DNA of 64,000 bases. Source: Pseudomonas baetica (lineage in GTDB: Bacteria > Pseudomonadota > Gammaproteobacteria > Pseudomonadales > Pseudomonadaceae). Numbering within the stretch: the first letter of the stretch is position 1; each line of letters starts with the position of its first letter. Made by a program: the position numbers and the translations under genes. Location: the NCBI RefSeq assembly GCF_019733355.1, contig NZ_JAIHLQ010000002.1, positions 124,001 through 188,000 on the forward strand, given 5' to 3'. This document shows positions 1 through 9,321 of the stretch, piece by piece. Below the pieces are notes generated by a model. It made no database searches and was not told where the DNA came from. It saw nothing but the letters and a program-made list of their open reading frames with translations.

Positions 1-2
1 AA

Positions 3-2225
3 GGGGTTTTCCCTTACGTGGTGATGATGGGGCTGGCGTCACGCAAGGTCGGCGCACCGGTGAAGTGGGTCGAGGACCGTCTGGAACATCTTCAGGGGGC
101 TTCTTCGGCGACCAATCGGGTGACCGAAATTGAAGCGGCGGTAGAAGCAGACGGGCGCATCACCGCTTTGCGTTATGACCAGATCGACGATTGTGGTGCC
201 TACCTTAGAGCGCCTGAACCGGCGACTTTCTACCGCATGCACGGCAACCTGACGGGTGCCTATGCGATCCGCAATCTGCAAGTGCGCAACCGCGTGGTGC
301 TGACCAACAAAACCCCTTCCGGCCTGAACCGTGGTTTCGGTGGCCCGCAGGTATATTTCGCCCTGGAGCGGCTGCTGCAACATATCGCCGTGCAGTTGAA
401 GCTTGATCCGTTGGACGTGATCCGCCGCAACCTGGTGCCGGCCGATGCCTTCCCATATCGCGCGGCCGCCGGTGCGTTGCTCGATTCCGGCAACTACCAA
501 GCTGGCATTGCCTTGGCGGCGGCTGACGGTGGACTCGACGAGTTGCTCAAACGTCGTGATCAGGCGCGGGCCGAAGGTCGAATCTATGGCATTGGCTATG
601 CCGCCGTCATTGAACCCTCGATTTCCAACATGGGTTACATCACCACCGCGATGACACCCGAAGAGCGGCGCAAGGCCGGTCCGAAAAACGGCGCTGTCGC
701 CACCGCAACCATCAACGTCGGCCCGTTGGGTGACGTCAGTGTGCATGTGTCCTCGGCACCGCAAGGGCAGGGCCATCAAACCACCGTCGCTCAGGTCGTC
801 GCCGAAGTGCTTGGGGTTGCATTGGAATCCATCGTGGTCAACGTCGAGCTGGATACTCAGAAGGACGCTTGGTCGATTGCCTCGGGCAACTATTCCAGCC
901 GTTTCGCCGGCGCTGTGGCCGGTGCCGTCTATAAGGCCGCGCTGAAGATCCGCGATCGCCTCGCCGTGATTGCCGGCGAGCAATTGCAGGCCAGTCCCGA
1001 AGATATTCGTTTCGCCGGCGGCAAGATTTTTGTGGTCAATGGCGGGGCGGTGGCGCCATTCCATCGGATTGCCGGTGCGACCCACTGGTCGCCGGGCCTG
1101 CTACCGGAAGGTGAAAGTGGCGGTCTGCGCGAAACCGCGTTCTGGAGCCCGCCGCAATTGGTGGCCCCGGACGACCAGGACCAGGTCAATAGCTCGCTGT
1201 GTTACGGCTTTGTCTTCGACATCTGTGGTCTGGAAATCGACCGCATGACCGGCGAGATCCACATCGATCGCTACGTCACCTGCCATGACGCCGGCCGCCT
1301 GCTCAACCCCGCGCTGGTCGACGGCCAGATTCGTGGTGGCTTCACCCAAGGCCTCGGCGCGGCGCTGATGGAAGAATTCGCCTACGGTGAGGACGGCAGC
1401 TTCCTCTCCGGGACCTTCGCCGATTATCTGGTGCCAACCGCACCGGAAGTGATCGAACCGGTGATCCTGCACATGGAAACGCCATCGCCCTTCACCCCGC
1501 TGGGCGCCAAGGGTGTGGGCGAGGGCAACAACATGAGCACGCCGGTGTGCATCGCCAACGCGGTGGCCGACGCCCTCGGTCGCTCGGACATCCGTCTGCC
1601 ACTGACACCATCGAAAGTACGCACGCTCATCGGGATCGACGAGCCCCCTCGGCCCGCCGGTATGGAGCCCGACGAAGACCTGGACGCAGCACCTGCCGGT
1701 GGACCCGCGTTGCGGGCCAACGACTCGGTGGTGATTCCTGCTTCGCCGCAACAGGTCTTCGATACCTTGCTCGACCCGCAGACGCTGGCGTCGATCATTC
1801 CCGGTTGCCACGACCTCGTGCTTGAAGGCGAGAACCGATACCGCGCAGACGTCACCGTCGGCGTCGGCATGATCCGTGCGCGCTTCGAGGCCAAGGTGGC
1901 CCTGAGTGATCTGGACCCACCGCATTCGTTGCGTCTGTCCGGTTCCGGCAGCAGCTCGATGGGTTCGGCCCAGGGCCAGGCCAAAGTGCGTTTCGTCGAA
2001 CTGGAAAATGGCCACACGCGTCTGGAATACCAATACCAGGTGGCGGTCAGCGGCAAAGTCGCCGCGGTCGGCGGCCGAATGTTGCAAGGGGCCTCGAAAG
2101 TGATCATCGGACAAATCTTTACTCGCCTGTCGCAACGGGTCAGCGGCCAAGCCATCTCCACCGGCTGGTGGGCGCGACTGCGCGCCTCGCTTGGCGCGCT
2201 GTTTGGCAAGGGGGGTGCGCAATGA
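3..2225 (+). CDS. hmfA: 2-furoyl-CoA dehydrogenase, molybdopterin subunit with fused CoxG-like domain (5' partial)
   Basis: Large, molybdenum-cofactor-binding subunit of a xanthine dehydrogenase/CO dehydrogenase-family hydroxylase, proposed to hydroxylate 2-furoyl-CoA at C5. The reading frame is open to the left window edge, so the N-terminus (roughly the first 200 residues by family length) is missing. Visible marks are GAPVKWVEDRLEHL near the start, the cofactor motif APQGQGHQTT near residue 246 and the catalytic-Glu motif GAKGVGEGNN near residue 497. The last ~150 residues, from about nt 1710, form an SRPBCC/CoxG-like domain (IPASPQQVFDTLLDP...IIPGCHDL), a fusion not found in the classical CoxL subunit. 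The stop overlaps the start of hmfB (ATGA). The furoyl-CoA role is inferred from the neighbours hmfB-G; the enzyme family itself is clear. Confidence 0.85.
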   Translation, partial: GVFPYVVMMGLASRKVGAPVKWVEDRLEHLQGASSATNRVTEIEAAVEADGRITALRYDQIDDCGAYLRAPEPATFYRMHGNLTGAYAIRNLQVRNRVVLTNKTPSGLNRGFGGPQVYFALERLLQHIAVQLKLDPLDVIRRNLVPADAFPYRAAAGALLDSGNYQAGIALAAADGGLDELLKRRDQARAEGRIYGIGYAAVIEPSISNMGYITTAMTPEERRKAGPKNGAVATATINVGPLGDVSVHVSSAPQGQGHQTTVAQVVAEVLGVALESIVVNVELDTQKDAWSIASGNYSSRFAGAVAGAVYKAALKIRDRLAVIAGEQLQASPEDIRFAGGKIFVVNGGAVAPFHRIAGATHWSPGLLPEGESGGLRETAFWSPPQLVAPDDQDQVNSSLCYGFVFDICGLEIDRMTGEIHIDRYVTCHDAGRLLNPALVDGQIRGGFTQGLGAALMEEFAYGEDGSFLSGTFADYLVPTAPEVIEPVILHMETPSPFTPLGAKGVGEGNNMSTPVCIANAVADALGRSDIRLPLTPSKVRTLIGIDEPPRPAGMEPDEDLDAAPAGGPALRANDSVVIPASPQQVFDTLLDPQTLASIIPGCHDLVLEGENRYRADVTVGVGMIRARFEAKVALSDLDPPHSLRLSGSGSSSMGSAQGQAKVRFVELENGHTRLEYQYQVAVSGKVAAVGGRMLQGASKVIIGQIFTRLSQRVSGQAISTGWWARLRASLGALFGKGGAQ

Positions 2226-3028
2226 AACCGGCTGCTTTCGATTACGTTCGGGCTGAAACCCGTCGTCAGGTGGTTGAGTTGCTCGCCGAGTATGGCCAGG
2301 AGGCTCGCATCATCGCCGGTGGCCAATCGCTGATGGCGGTGCTGAACATGCGCCTGGCTCAACCCAAGTTGCTGATCGATATCAATCATGTGGCCGAGCT
2401 GGCCTATATCGAGCTGCGCAAGGATTGCCTGGCGGTAGGTGCCGGGGTGCGACAGGCGCAGTTGCTGGCGCGTTCGACCCTGATGGACGAGGTGCCTTTA
2501 TTGGCACTGGCGATGCCCTGGATCGGCCACTTCCAGACGCGTAATCGCGGTACGGTCTGCGGTTCGGTGGCTCACGCCGACCCCAGCGCCGAGTTGCCGC
2601 TGTGCCTGGTGACACTGGGCGGCGAGATCGTTCTCGAGTCCAAAAAAGGCAAGCGCATCGTCAAGGCCGCCGACTTCTTCCAAGGCATTCTCACCACCGA
2701 CAAGCGTGCGGATGAGCTGGTCGTCGAGGTGCGTTTTCCGCTCAAGCGCGAAGGCATCACCTATCGCTTCCGCGAAATCGCCATGCGCCACGGCGACTTT
2801 GCAATTGTCTCCCTGGCCGCGGCCATCGGGACGGACCAGGTCGAACTCGGCATCGGCGGGGTCGCCGACCGTCCGCAACGTCGCAGCCTGCCACGGGGTG
2901 CGGCGCTGCCTGACGCGCTCAATCAAACCGCCTGGTCGCTCGATGCACAAGACGACGTGCACGCCAGCGCCGCCTATCGCCGCCAACTGGTTCGCGAGCT
3001 GGGTCATCAGATGATCGAAGGAGTCTGA
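2222..3028 (+). CDS. hmfB: 2-furoyl-CoA dehydrogenase, FAD-binding medium subunit
   Basis: CoxM-type FAD subunit of 268 residues, passing electrons from the molybdenum and iron-sulfur subunits to FAD. The two family flavin loops are present: IIAGGQSLMAVLNMRLAQP near residue 34 and GTVCGSVAHADPSAELP near residue 110. The start chosen is the ATG at 2222, which overlaps the hmfA stop (ATGA), the usual translational coupling in such operons; a longer frame upstream lies inside hmfA. The next gene follows two bases after the stop. The subunit class is certain, the substrate is inferred from context. Confidence 0.88.
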   Translation: MKPAAFDYVRAETRRQVVELLAEYGQEARIIAGGQSLMAVLNMRLAQPKLLIDINHVAELAYIELRKDCLAVGAGVRQAQLLARSTLMDEVPLLALAMPWIGHFQTRNRGTVCGSVAHADPSAELPLCLVTLGGEIVLESKKGKRIVKAADFFQGILTTDKRADELVVEVRFPLKREGITYRFREIAMRHGDFAIVSLAAAIGTDQVELGIGGVADRPQRRSLPRGAALPDALNQTAWSLDAQDDVHASAAYRRQLVRELGHQMIEGV

Positions 3029-3030
3029 AC

Positions 3031-3531
3031 ATGCGTGTAACTGCCGACCAAACCTTTCCGATTCGCCTGGAACTCAATGGCCGCTCCCGCGAAGCGCTGG
3101 CCGAACCGCGGACCCAACTCTGCGACTTCCTGCGCCACGACCTCGGTGCCACCGGCGTCCATGTCGGTTGCGAACACGGTGTCTGCGGCGCCTGCACGGT
3201 GCTGGTGGACGGGGTCGCCATGCGTTCCTGCCTGATGCTCGCGGTACAGGGGCACGAGCGGCGTATCGAGACCGTCGAGTCCCTGGCCGACGACGACACA
3301 CTGAGCGACCTGCAACAAGCCTTTCGCCGTCATCACGCCTTGCAGTGCGGCTTTTGCACTGCGGGCATTCTCATGTCCTGCGTGGATTTCCTCGAACGGG
3401 TACCCAACCCGGACGAGACCCAGGTACGCGACATGCTTTCGGGGCATCTATGTCGCTGCACGGGCTACACCGGCATCGTCCAGGCCGTGCTCGAAGTCGC
3501 TGCCCAGCGCCAAACGAACAAAGGGGTATAA
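3031..3531 (+). CDS. hmfC: 2-furoyl-CoA dehydrogenase, [2Fe-2S] small subunit
   Basis: CoxS-type iron-sulfur subunit, 166 residues, normal for the family. The N-terminal plant-type [2Fe-2S] ligands lie in CEHGVCGACTVLVDG plus a following Cys (AMRSC). The C-terminal cluster ligands lie in CGFCTAGILMS and HLCRCTGYTGIV. It completes the three-subunit molybdenum hydroxylase with hmfA and hmfB and is followed after 5 bases by hmfD. It acts in the cytoplasm. Family assignment is certain; specificity for furoyl-CoA rests on the linked hmfDE and hmfFG genes. Confidence 0.9.
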   Translation: MRVTADQTFPIRLELNGRSREALAEPRTQLCDFLRHDLGATGVHVGCEHGVCGACTVLVDGVAMRSCLMLAVQGHERRIETVESLADDDTLSDLQQAFRRHHALQCGFCTAGILMSCVDFLERVPNPDETQVRDMLSGHLCRCTGYTGIVQAVLEVAAQRQTNKGV

Positions 3532-3536
3532 CAATA

Positions 3537-5075
3537 ATGTTCGATCTCGGACGCAGTTTTCTCGCTGCCGTTGAACGCCGACCGCACGCCGTGGCGGTCA
3601 GTGACGGTGCGTTGAAGAAAACCTATGAAGACTGGTTCGTCGATATCCAGAGCGCAGCGCGGGGCTTGCAACGCCTTGGGCTGCAACGGGGTGACCGACT
3701 GCTGGTAGCGATGCAGAACCGCTGGCAGATGGCGACCCTGCATTGGGCCTGTCAGTTTGCGGGCGTGGTCATGACCCCGTTGAACTGGCGTTCGACTGCC
3801 GATGAACTGGGCTACTGCATCGAAGATGCGCAAATCCGCGCACTGGCTTACGACGACGCGACCGTGGCCGCGGTGGCCGGTTGCAGCGCCGCCACCAGGC
3901 TGCCACGGATCGCCGCCGGTATCCGTGCCGCCGACACCGACCTGAGTTTCGAGGAGCTGTGTTCGCAGACCCCCTCCGACATCATTTTGCAGGCCGACGC
4001 CGAAGACTTTTCACTGCTGCTGTACACCTCCGGAACCACCAGCAAGCCCAAGGGCGTGCCCCGTCGGCACCGTAGTGAACGCGCCGCGGCGGTGGCCCAC
4101 GTAGCGCAAAACCTCTACCGCCAGAGCGAGTGCACGCTGGGTGTCATGCCGCTTTACCACACCATGGGCGTGCGTTCGTTGCTGTCCATGGCGCTGATCG
4201 ACGGGCATTTCGTCTGTGTGCCGAAGTTCGACGTGGAAGCCACGCTGCAGGCCATCGAGCGGGAAAAGGTCAGCAACCTGTACCTCGTACCGACGCTCTA
4301 CCACATGCTCATCGAGCACCCGGCCTTCGCCCGCGAGCGAGTAGCCAGTGTGGAGAAAATCGGCTTTGCCGGCGCGCCGATGAGCGACGGCTTGATGCGT
4401 CGCGTCGAGCAGGCGTTCCAGCCGCAGTTGTTCGTCAACCATTACGGCAGCTCGGAAATCTACACCTTCACCATCGACCAGCAGGCCAGTCGCAAACCCG
4501 GCTCCTCAGGGCGCAGTGCAATGAACCAGCGCGTGCGCGTGGTACCGATCGATGCTGAAACGGTGGACGTGCAGGCCAACCCATTGGAGGAGGGCCAGAT
4601 CATCGCCGACCTGGCGAGTGACGAGGCGTTCGAAGGCTACCTGAACCGCCCTGAGGCGAACGCCAAGGCGTTGCGTGACGGATGGTATTTCACCGGTGAC
4701 ATCGGCTACTTCGATCTGGAAGGCGATCTGTTCGTCACGGGTCGTGTCGATGACTTGATCATCACCGGCGGCGAAAACGTCAGCCCGGCGGAAATCGAAA
4801 ACATGCTCTCTCTGCACCCGGCAGTGGAAGAAGTGGTGGTGGTCGGTCTGCCTGACGAGCAGTGGGGCAAGATCATTGCAGCGTTTATCAAGCTGCGCGC
4901 CGAGGTGTCGGAATGCGACCTCGATGCTCATTGCATCGCTTCGGGCCTGGCCAAATTCAAGCGGCCACGGCGTTACCAGTTCATCGATCAGATTCCCAAA
5001 TCTCCAGTTGGCAAGGTGCTGCGGCGCGTGCTGCTGGCCCAATTTCAGGAACAGGCCTTGAAGGCCATCAGCTAA
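3537..5075 (+). CDS. hmfD: acyl-CoA ligase, probable 2-furoyl-CoA synthetase
   Basis: AMP-forming ligase of 512 residues, proposed to activate 2-furoate to 2-furoyl-CoA. Motifs in order: LLLYTSGTTSKPKGVP (phosphate loop), YGSSEIYTFT, GWYFTGDIGYFD, GRVDDLIITGGENVSPAEIE (hinge), and PKSPVGKVLRR with the catalytic Lys near the C-terminus. The start at 3537 sits 5 bases after hmfC. The frame extends far upstream inside hmfC, but that part looks non-native. The phosphate loop is followed by PRRHRSERAAAVAHVAQ, consistent with the family. Context is the main evidence for the substrate. Confidence 0.82.
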   Translation: MFDLGRSFLAAVERRPHAVAVSDGALKKTYEDWFVDIQSAARGLQRLGLQRGDRLLVAMQNRWQMATLHWACQFAGVVMTPLNWRSTADELGYCIEDAQIRALAYDDATVAAVAGCSAATRLPRIAAGIRAADTDLSFEELCSQTPSDIILQADAEDFSLLLYTSGTTSKPKGVPRRHRSERAAAVAHVAQNLYRQSECTLGVMPLYHTMGVRSLLSMALIDGHFVCVPKFDVEATLQAIEREKVSNLYLVPTLYHMLIEHPAFARERVASVEKIGFAGAPMSDGLMRRVEQAFQPQLFVNHYGSSEIYTFTIDQQASRKPGSSGRSAMNQRVRVVPIDAETVDVQANPLEEGQIIADLASDEAFEGYLNRPEANAKALRDGWYFTGDIGYFDLEGDLFVTGRVDDLIITGGENVSPAEIENMLSLHPAVEEVVVVGLPDEQWGKIIAAFIKLRAEVSECDLDAHCIASGLAKFKRPRRYQFIDQIPKSPVGKVLRRVLLAQFQEQALKAIS

Positions 5076-5094
5076 TCATCCAGAGGACACTCCA

Positions 5095-5898
5095 ATGCAA
5101 CAACAAGCGATCCAGCAATTTCTCGACACTCAGTTCGATGGCTTCCAGGTTGAAGTCGATGTGTCCCGCGAGCGCGCTGACATCATCCTCAACCGGGCGC
5201 CGTTGAACGTCATTTCCATGGGGCAGCGCGATCAACTGCGCCTGGTCTTCGAAGCCCTCGATGCACACAAAGATGTGCGCGTCATCGTGCTGCGCTCGGT
5301 GGGTGAACACTTCTCCAGCGGTGGCGACATCAAGGGTTTCCTTGAAGCTTCGCCGGAGCACGTTTCGAAGCTGGCCTGGAACGTTGCGGCACCGGCACGT
5401 TGCGAAAAACCGGTAATCGTCGCCAACCGTGGTTACACCTTCGGCGTCGGTTTTGAATTGTCCCTGGCCTGCGATTTCCGCGTTGCTTCGCAAACCACGC
5501 GCTACGCCTTGCCGGAGCAGAACCTGGGTCAGATCCCAGGCTCGGGAGGCTCCGCACGCCTGCAGAAAATCATCGGCATCACCCGCACCAAACACATGGT
5601 GATGCGCGCCAAGCGCATTACGGGCGACCAGGCCTATGCCTGGGGTATTGCTACCGAGGTCGTGCCAGATACCGAACTGGAAAACACCGTCGATGCGCTG
5701 GCTGATGAACTGCGGCGCTTCTCGCCGCTGGCTCAGCGCACGGCGAAAAAACTGATCAACGACAACGAAGATGCGCCGCTGACCGTCGCGATCGAAATGG
5801 AAGGTCACTGCTACAGCCGCCTGCGCAGCTCCAAGGACTTCAAGGAAGGCGTCGAAGCGTTTCACAGCAAGCGTCCGGCAGTGTTCACCGGCGAGTAA
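5095..5898 (+). CDS. hmfE: enoyl-CoA hydratase/isomerase family protein
   Basis: Crotonase-fold protein of 267 residues. The oxyanion-hole segments are visible: FSSGGDIKGFLE near residue 75 and EQNLGQIPGSGGSARLQ near residue 142. In the hmf scheme the hydroxylated furoyl-CoA tautomerises to a lactone, whose opening to 2-oxoglutaroyl-CoA is assigned to this family member. A good ribosome site (AGAGGA) precedes ATG 5095. It is the last complete gene of the hmfABCDE run. The exact reaction is taken from the published pathway proposal, not from visible residues. Confidence 0.78.
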   Translation: MQQQAIQQFLDTQFDGFQVEVDVSRERADIILNRAPLNVISMGQRDQLRLVFEALDAHKDVRVIVLRSVGEHFSSGGDIKGFLEASPEHVSKLAWNVAAPARCEKPVIVANRGYTFGVGFELSLACDFRVASQTTRYALPEQNLGQIPGSGGSARLQKIIGITRTKHMVMRAKRITGDQAYAWGIATEVVPDTELENTVDALADELRRFSPLAQRTAKKLINDNEDAPLTVAIEMEGHCYSRLRSSKDFKEGVEAFHSKRPAVFTGE

Positions 5899-6092
5899 AT
5901 GCGTACCGGCGAGCAGGCCCGGGAGCATGTCGGCAACGGCGTGCCTCCCTATGGAGCAGGGCCTGCCGCCCCTTCACTGAAACTGATAGGGCGCATCAAT
6001 ATTCGTTAATAGAAAACCCGTTGCGGGGCTCGTAGGGTGAGATCGGCTGCACCGAAATCCGTCCAATAAATATAAAAATCGGAGTTCCACTT

Positions 6093-6458
6093 ATGGCTTC
6101 TAGCTGGCTGGTATTAACCATCGTGGCCGCCTACAGGGTGGTCTTGGCGTTGATCAGTTTCTGGGTTCGACGCTCTACACAAAGCGCGAAAAACTTCACC
6201 TCCGGAGGCAAGGAATTCCCGGCGGTGATTCCATCGTTGCAGGCCTTTGCGCAATTTTTCGGGCACATGCACGAATGGATGGCCGGGATCGCCGTTGCAG
6301 GACTGGCCGGGGCGCTGTTCGGCACCATGGCCGCGCTAACCATGGGCATCGCCACCTTGTTGCTCAAGGACTTCTATCAGCCGTTCTTTAACCCGCCGCC
6401 GGGTGACCGGGCATGCCACCAAAACAATAATGACGAGGTAAGGCCATGCAGCCTGTGA
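6093..6458 (+). pseudogene. remnant of a sodium/solute symporter (SSS family) gene
   Basis: The first ~45 residues match the N-terminus of an SSS transporter (one membrane helix, then RRSTQSAKNFTSGGKEFPAV). The frame then jumps to a later part of such a transporter (LQAFAQFFGHMHEWMAGIAV, then TMGIATLLLKDFYQPFFNP). About 120 codons remain of the ~480 normal for the family, so a large internal segment and the C-terminus are gone. A good start and ribosome site (CGGAG) remain at 6093. The end overlaps the hmfF start. Its place inside the cluster suggests it once imported a furan carboxylate. The ~190 bases before it hold no gene, only an 8-bp inverted repeat (GCAGGCCC 5913-5920 / GGGCCTGC 5959-5966). 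Confidence 0.72.
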
Positions 6459-7879
6459 CCCTTTCCACCCCCGAAGCCGACATGGCCGGGGACTTGCCAG
6501 CAGGCGCCAGCCTGCGTGGCTGGCTCGACCATTTGCAGCGCCAGCAGCGTTTGGCAATGATACGTCCCGGCGTGGACCTGCGTTTCGGCGTTGCAGCGAT
6601 TGCTAATCGTCTGGACGGCAAGAGCGCTTCACTGTTTCCCCAGCCTGGCGGCCACTCGATTGCGGTGGTTTCCGGCCTGCTGTCCGACCGGCAGTGGATG
6701 GCCGAGGCGATGGGCGTGGAGTCCGCTGAAGTGTTGGCGCGTTTCGAGGCGGCCAGCCTCAATCCGCTGCCGTGGCGGGAAGTCAGCGATGCAGCTTGTC
6801 AGCAAGTGGTGCATCGCGAGATCGACCTGAACAAACTGCTACCAATTCCCACCCACAACGAGTACGACAGCGGCCCTTACATCACCGCTGGCCTGCTGAT
6901 TACCCGCAACCCGCGCACCGGGGTGCAGAACGTTTCGATTCACCGCTTGCAGGTGAGCAGCCCAAATCGACTGGGTGCATTGCTGCTGCCACGCCATGCG
7001 CTGGCCTTCTTTCAGGAAGTCGAGGCGCTGGGTGAGGATCTGGACGTGGCGGTGGTAATTGGTGCTGATCCGCTGACCTTGCTGGCGTCCCAGGCCATCG
7101 TGCCGATCGATCACGACGAACTGGAAATCGCCGGCGCTCTGCATGGCCGTCCGCTGGCGGTAACGCGCTGCGTGACCCATCAGATTCGCGTGCCTGCCGA
7201 CGCCGAGATCGTCATCGAGGGCCGGTTGCTGGCCAAGGCGCGGGAGATGGAAGGGCCGTTCGGCGAGTTTCCGCAGTACTACGGCGAACGCGCCGAGCGA
7301 CATGTGATCGAAGTCGACGCCGTAACCCATCGTCACAACCCGATCTTTCACACCATCGTCGGCGGCGGCCTGGAACACTTGCTGCTCGGCGGCATCCCGC
7401 GCGAAGCGACCATGCTCGCGCACTTGCGCCGCAGTTTTCCGTGCGTGCGTGACGTGCACCTGAGCAAGGGCGGAGTGTGTCGTTATCACCTTTATGTGCA
7501 GATCGACAAACGCTCCGAAGGCGAGGGCAAGAACGTCATCCTCGGCGCGCTGGGCGGTCACTACGACATCAAGCATGTCACCGTGGTGGATCTGGATGTG
7601 GACATTCATGACCCCACCGAAGTCGAGTGGGCGATTGCCACCCGTTTCCAGGCCGACCGCGACCTGGTGCTGATCCACGAATCCCAGGGCTCGAAACTCG
7701 ACCCGTCCACCCGTGACGGTGTCGGCTCGAAGATGGGCTATGACGCCACGGTGCCGCTGTCGGCACCGACCATGCGCTTCAAACGAATCCAGGTGCCGGG
7801 CCAACAGGAAGTCGAACTCGACAAGCTAGCGCACGCGGCGCCGCAAGACTGGCAACGCGTGCTCCAGACGCACGATTGA
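6446..7879 (+). CDS. hmfF: UbiD-family decarboxylase, probable 2,5-furandicarboxylate decarboxylase
   Basis: A 477-residue prenylated-FMN-dependent decarboxylase. The metal/cofactor motif NVSIHRLQV and the catalytic Glu region EGPFGEFPQYYG fit the family Arg-Glu-Glu active site. Expected role: decarboxylate 2,5-furandicarboxylate (from HMF oxidation) to 2-furoate, the substrate of hmfD. The cofactor would be made by hmfG, encoded in the same cluster. ATG 6446 follows GAGGTAAG; a second ATG at 6482 is less likely. The alternative is a pyrrole-2-carboxylate decarboxylase (HudA-like), which shares the fold. The cluster context favours the furan substrate. Confidence 0.83.
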   Translation: MQPVTLSTPEADMAGDLPAGASLRGWLDHLQRQQRLAMIRPGVDLRFGVAAIANRLDGKSASLFPQPGGHSIAVVSGLLSDRQWMAEAMGVESAEVLARFEAASLNPLPWREVSDAACQQVVHREIDLNKLLPIPTHNEYDSGPYITAGLLITRNPRTGVQNVSIHRLQVSSPNRLGALLLPRHALAFFQEVEALGEDLDVAVVIGADPLTLLASQAIVPIDHDELEIAGALHGRPLAVTRCVTHQIRVPADAEIVIEGRLLAKAREMEGPFGEFPQYYGERAERHVIEVDAVTHRHNPIFHTIVGGGLEHLLLGGIPREATMLAHLRRSFPCVRDVHLSKGGVCRYHLYVQIDKRSEGEGKNVILGALGGHYDIKHVTVVDLDVDIHDPTEVEWAIATRFQADRDLVLIHESQGSKLDPSTRDGVGSKMGYDATVPLSAPTMRFKRIQVPGQQEVELDKLAHAAPQDWQRVLQTHD

Positions 7880-7957
7880 ACCCGGCGGCCGTTGGTGTTC
7901 AGCGGCCTGTTTCCGATAGTTCCAACCAACTCAAGACACGTCTTGCGTGAGGCAACC

Positions 7958-9310
7958 ATGACCACGACAACAACAACAACTGCATCGCCAACCAGCGCCG
8001 CTATCGATACACCGCAGATTCCACCGGGCAAGGCCTTACTGGCGGCATTTGCCTCGACATTCGGCTGGGCGCTGGATTTGTTTGACCTGTTCATTCTGCT
8101 CTACGTGGCGCCGATCATCGGCCGCATGTTTTTCCCCTCGGACACCCCGACACTGTCGCTGGCCGCGGTATACGCCTCATTCGCCGTGGCCCTGCTGGTG
8201 CGCCCCCTGGGTTCGGCAATCTTCGGCGCGTATGCCGACAAGCACGGCCGCAAGCGAGCGTTGATGGTGTCGATGGTCGGCGTCGGTATTTCCACGGCAC
8301 TGTTTGGCGCGCTGCCGACCATTCATCAGGCCGGCATATTGGCCCCGATACTGTTTCTGCTATTGCGGGTGATTCAGGGCATTTTCGTTGGCGGCATCGT
8401 GGCCTCCACTCACACCATCGGCACCGAATCCATCTCGCCGCGCTATCGCGGCCTGATGTCCGGGCTGATCGGTGGTGCCGGTGCCGGCATGGGCGCGCTG
8501 TTGGCGTCGTTCACTTACCTGGTGTTGTCGGAAATTTTCCCCGGGGATGAATTTGACGTCTGGGGCTGGCGCTTCATGTTCTTCTGCGGGCTGCTCAGCA
8601 CGTTTTTCGGGCTGGTGATGTTCCGCTATCTGGAAGAAACCCCGGTCTGGCAGCAACTGCAACAAGCGCGCAAGACCAAGGGGCCGGCGGTAGTGGTCGT
8701 GTCGCCGCTCAAGCGTCTGTTTGGTCGCGAGTACCGCAGCGTGATGCTGGTCAATCTGCTGATTACATTCGGCGGCGGAGCAACGTATTACCTGGCCTGC
8801 GGTTATCTGCCGACCTTGCTCAACGTGGTCGCCAAAGTACCCCATACGCAAACTTCGCAGATGCTCATGTACGGGTCGGTGGCAACCATTGTCGGAGCAC
8901 TGGCCTTCGGTTACCTGAGTGACCTGATCGGTCGCAAGAAGACCTTCATGCTACTGGGTGTGATTAACCTGGTGAGCTTGCCGATGATGTTCCTCGGTGT
9001 CGCCGAGCCGGGTTCGCTGACCCGCACTGCGCTGTATTGCGTGGGCATCGCCTTCATGGGCGGGGCGATCATCGCGCCGATCCTGATCTTCCTCAACGAA
9101 CGCTTCAGCACCGAGCTGCGCGCCAGCGGCACAGGATTGTCCTGGAACATCGGTTTCGCCCTCGGTGGAACCATGCCGACCTTTGTGTCCCTGTTCAGCA
9201 GCAGCCCCGCGCAGATCCCCATGGTACTGGCGATTTTCGCCGCCGGCCTGTCGGTGATCTACCTGATCGGCAGCGTGGTGATTCCGGAAACCCAAGGCAA
9301 CTTCAAGTGA
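7958..9310 (+). CDS. MFS transporter, probable furan carboxylate importer
   Basis: Twelve-helix major facilitator protein of 450 residues, inner membrane. The first helix carries the GWALDLFDLF segment with acidic residues typical of acid:proton symporters. The loop 2-3 motif A is present as GAYADKHGRKRAL and a similar motif recurs in the second half (GYLSDLIGRKKTF). The N-terminus is a run of Thr residues encoded by repeated ACN/ACA codons. ATG 7958 has GTGAGGCA upstream; the in-frame start at 7892 lacks a ribosome site. It corresponds in place and type to the hmfT transporter of published hmf clusters and probably does the work of the broken symporter upstream. Confidence 0.8.
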   Translation: MTTTTTTTASPTSAAIDTPQIPPGKALLAAFASTFGWALDLFDLFILLYVAPIIGRMFFPSDTPTLSLAAVYASFAVALLVRPLGSAIFGAYADKHGRKRALMVSMVGVGISTALFGALPTIHQAGILAPILFLLLRVIQGIFVGGIVASTHTIGTESISPRYRGLMSGLIGGAGAGMGALLASFTYLVLSEIFPGDEFDVWGWRFMFFCGLLSTFFGLVMFRYLEETPVWQQLQQARKTKGPAVVVVSPLKRLFGREYRSVMLVNLLITFGGGATYYLACGYLPTLLNVVAKVPHTQTSQMLMYGSVATIVGALAFGYLSDLIGRKKTFMLLGVINLVSLPMMFLGVAEPGSLTRTALYCVGIAFMGGAIIAPILIFLNERFSTELRASGTGLSWNIGFALGGTMPTFVSLFSSSPAQIPMVLAIFAAGLSVIYLIGSVVIPETQGNFK

Positions 9311-9321
9311 AGGAGATGGCA

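Noticed and set aside
39..1085. Long leftward open frame opposite hmfA
   Set aside because: It is the antisense shadow of a high-GC gene, has no family features, and hmfA motifs are intact on the plus strand. The same holds for the leftward frames at 1101-2222 and 6839-7804.
3168..3536. N-terminal extension of the acyl-CoA ligase frame
   Set aside because: It overlaps hmfC in another frame and gives an Arg-rich non-native sequence; the ATG at 3537 fits the family start.
7958..7990. ACN-triplet run at the transporter start as a phase-variable repeat
   Set aside because: The triplets are only a short imperfect run and changes of one unit would keep the frame, so no on/off switch is expected.
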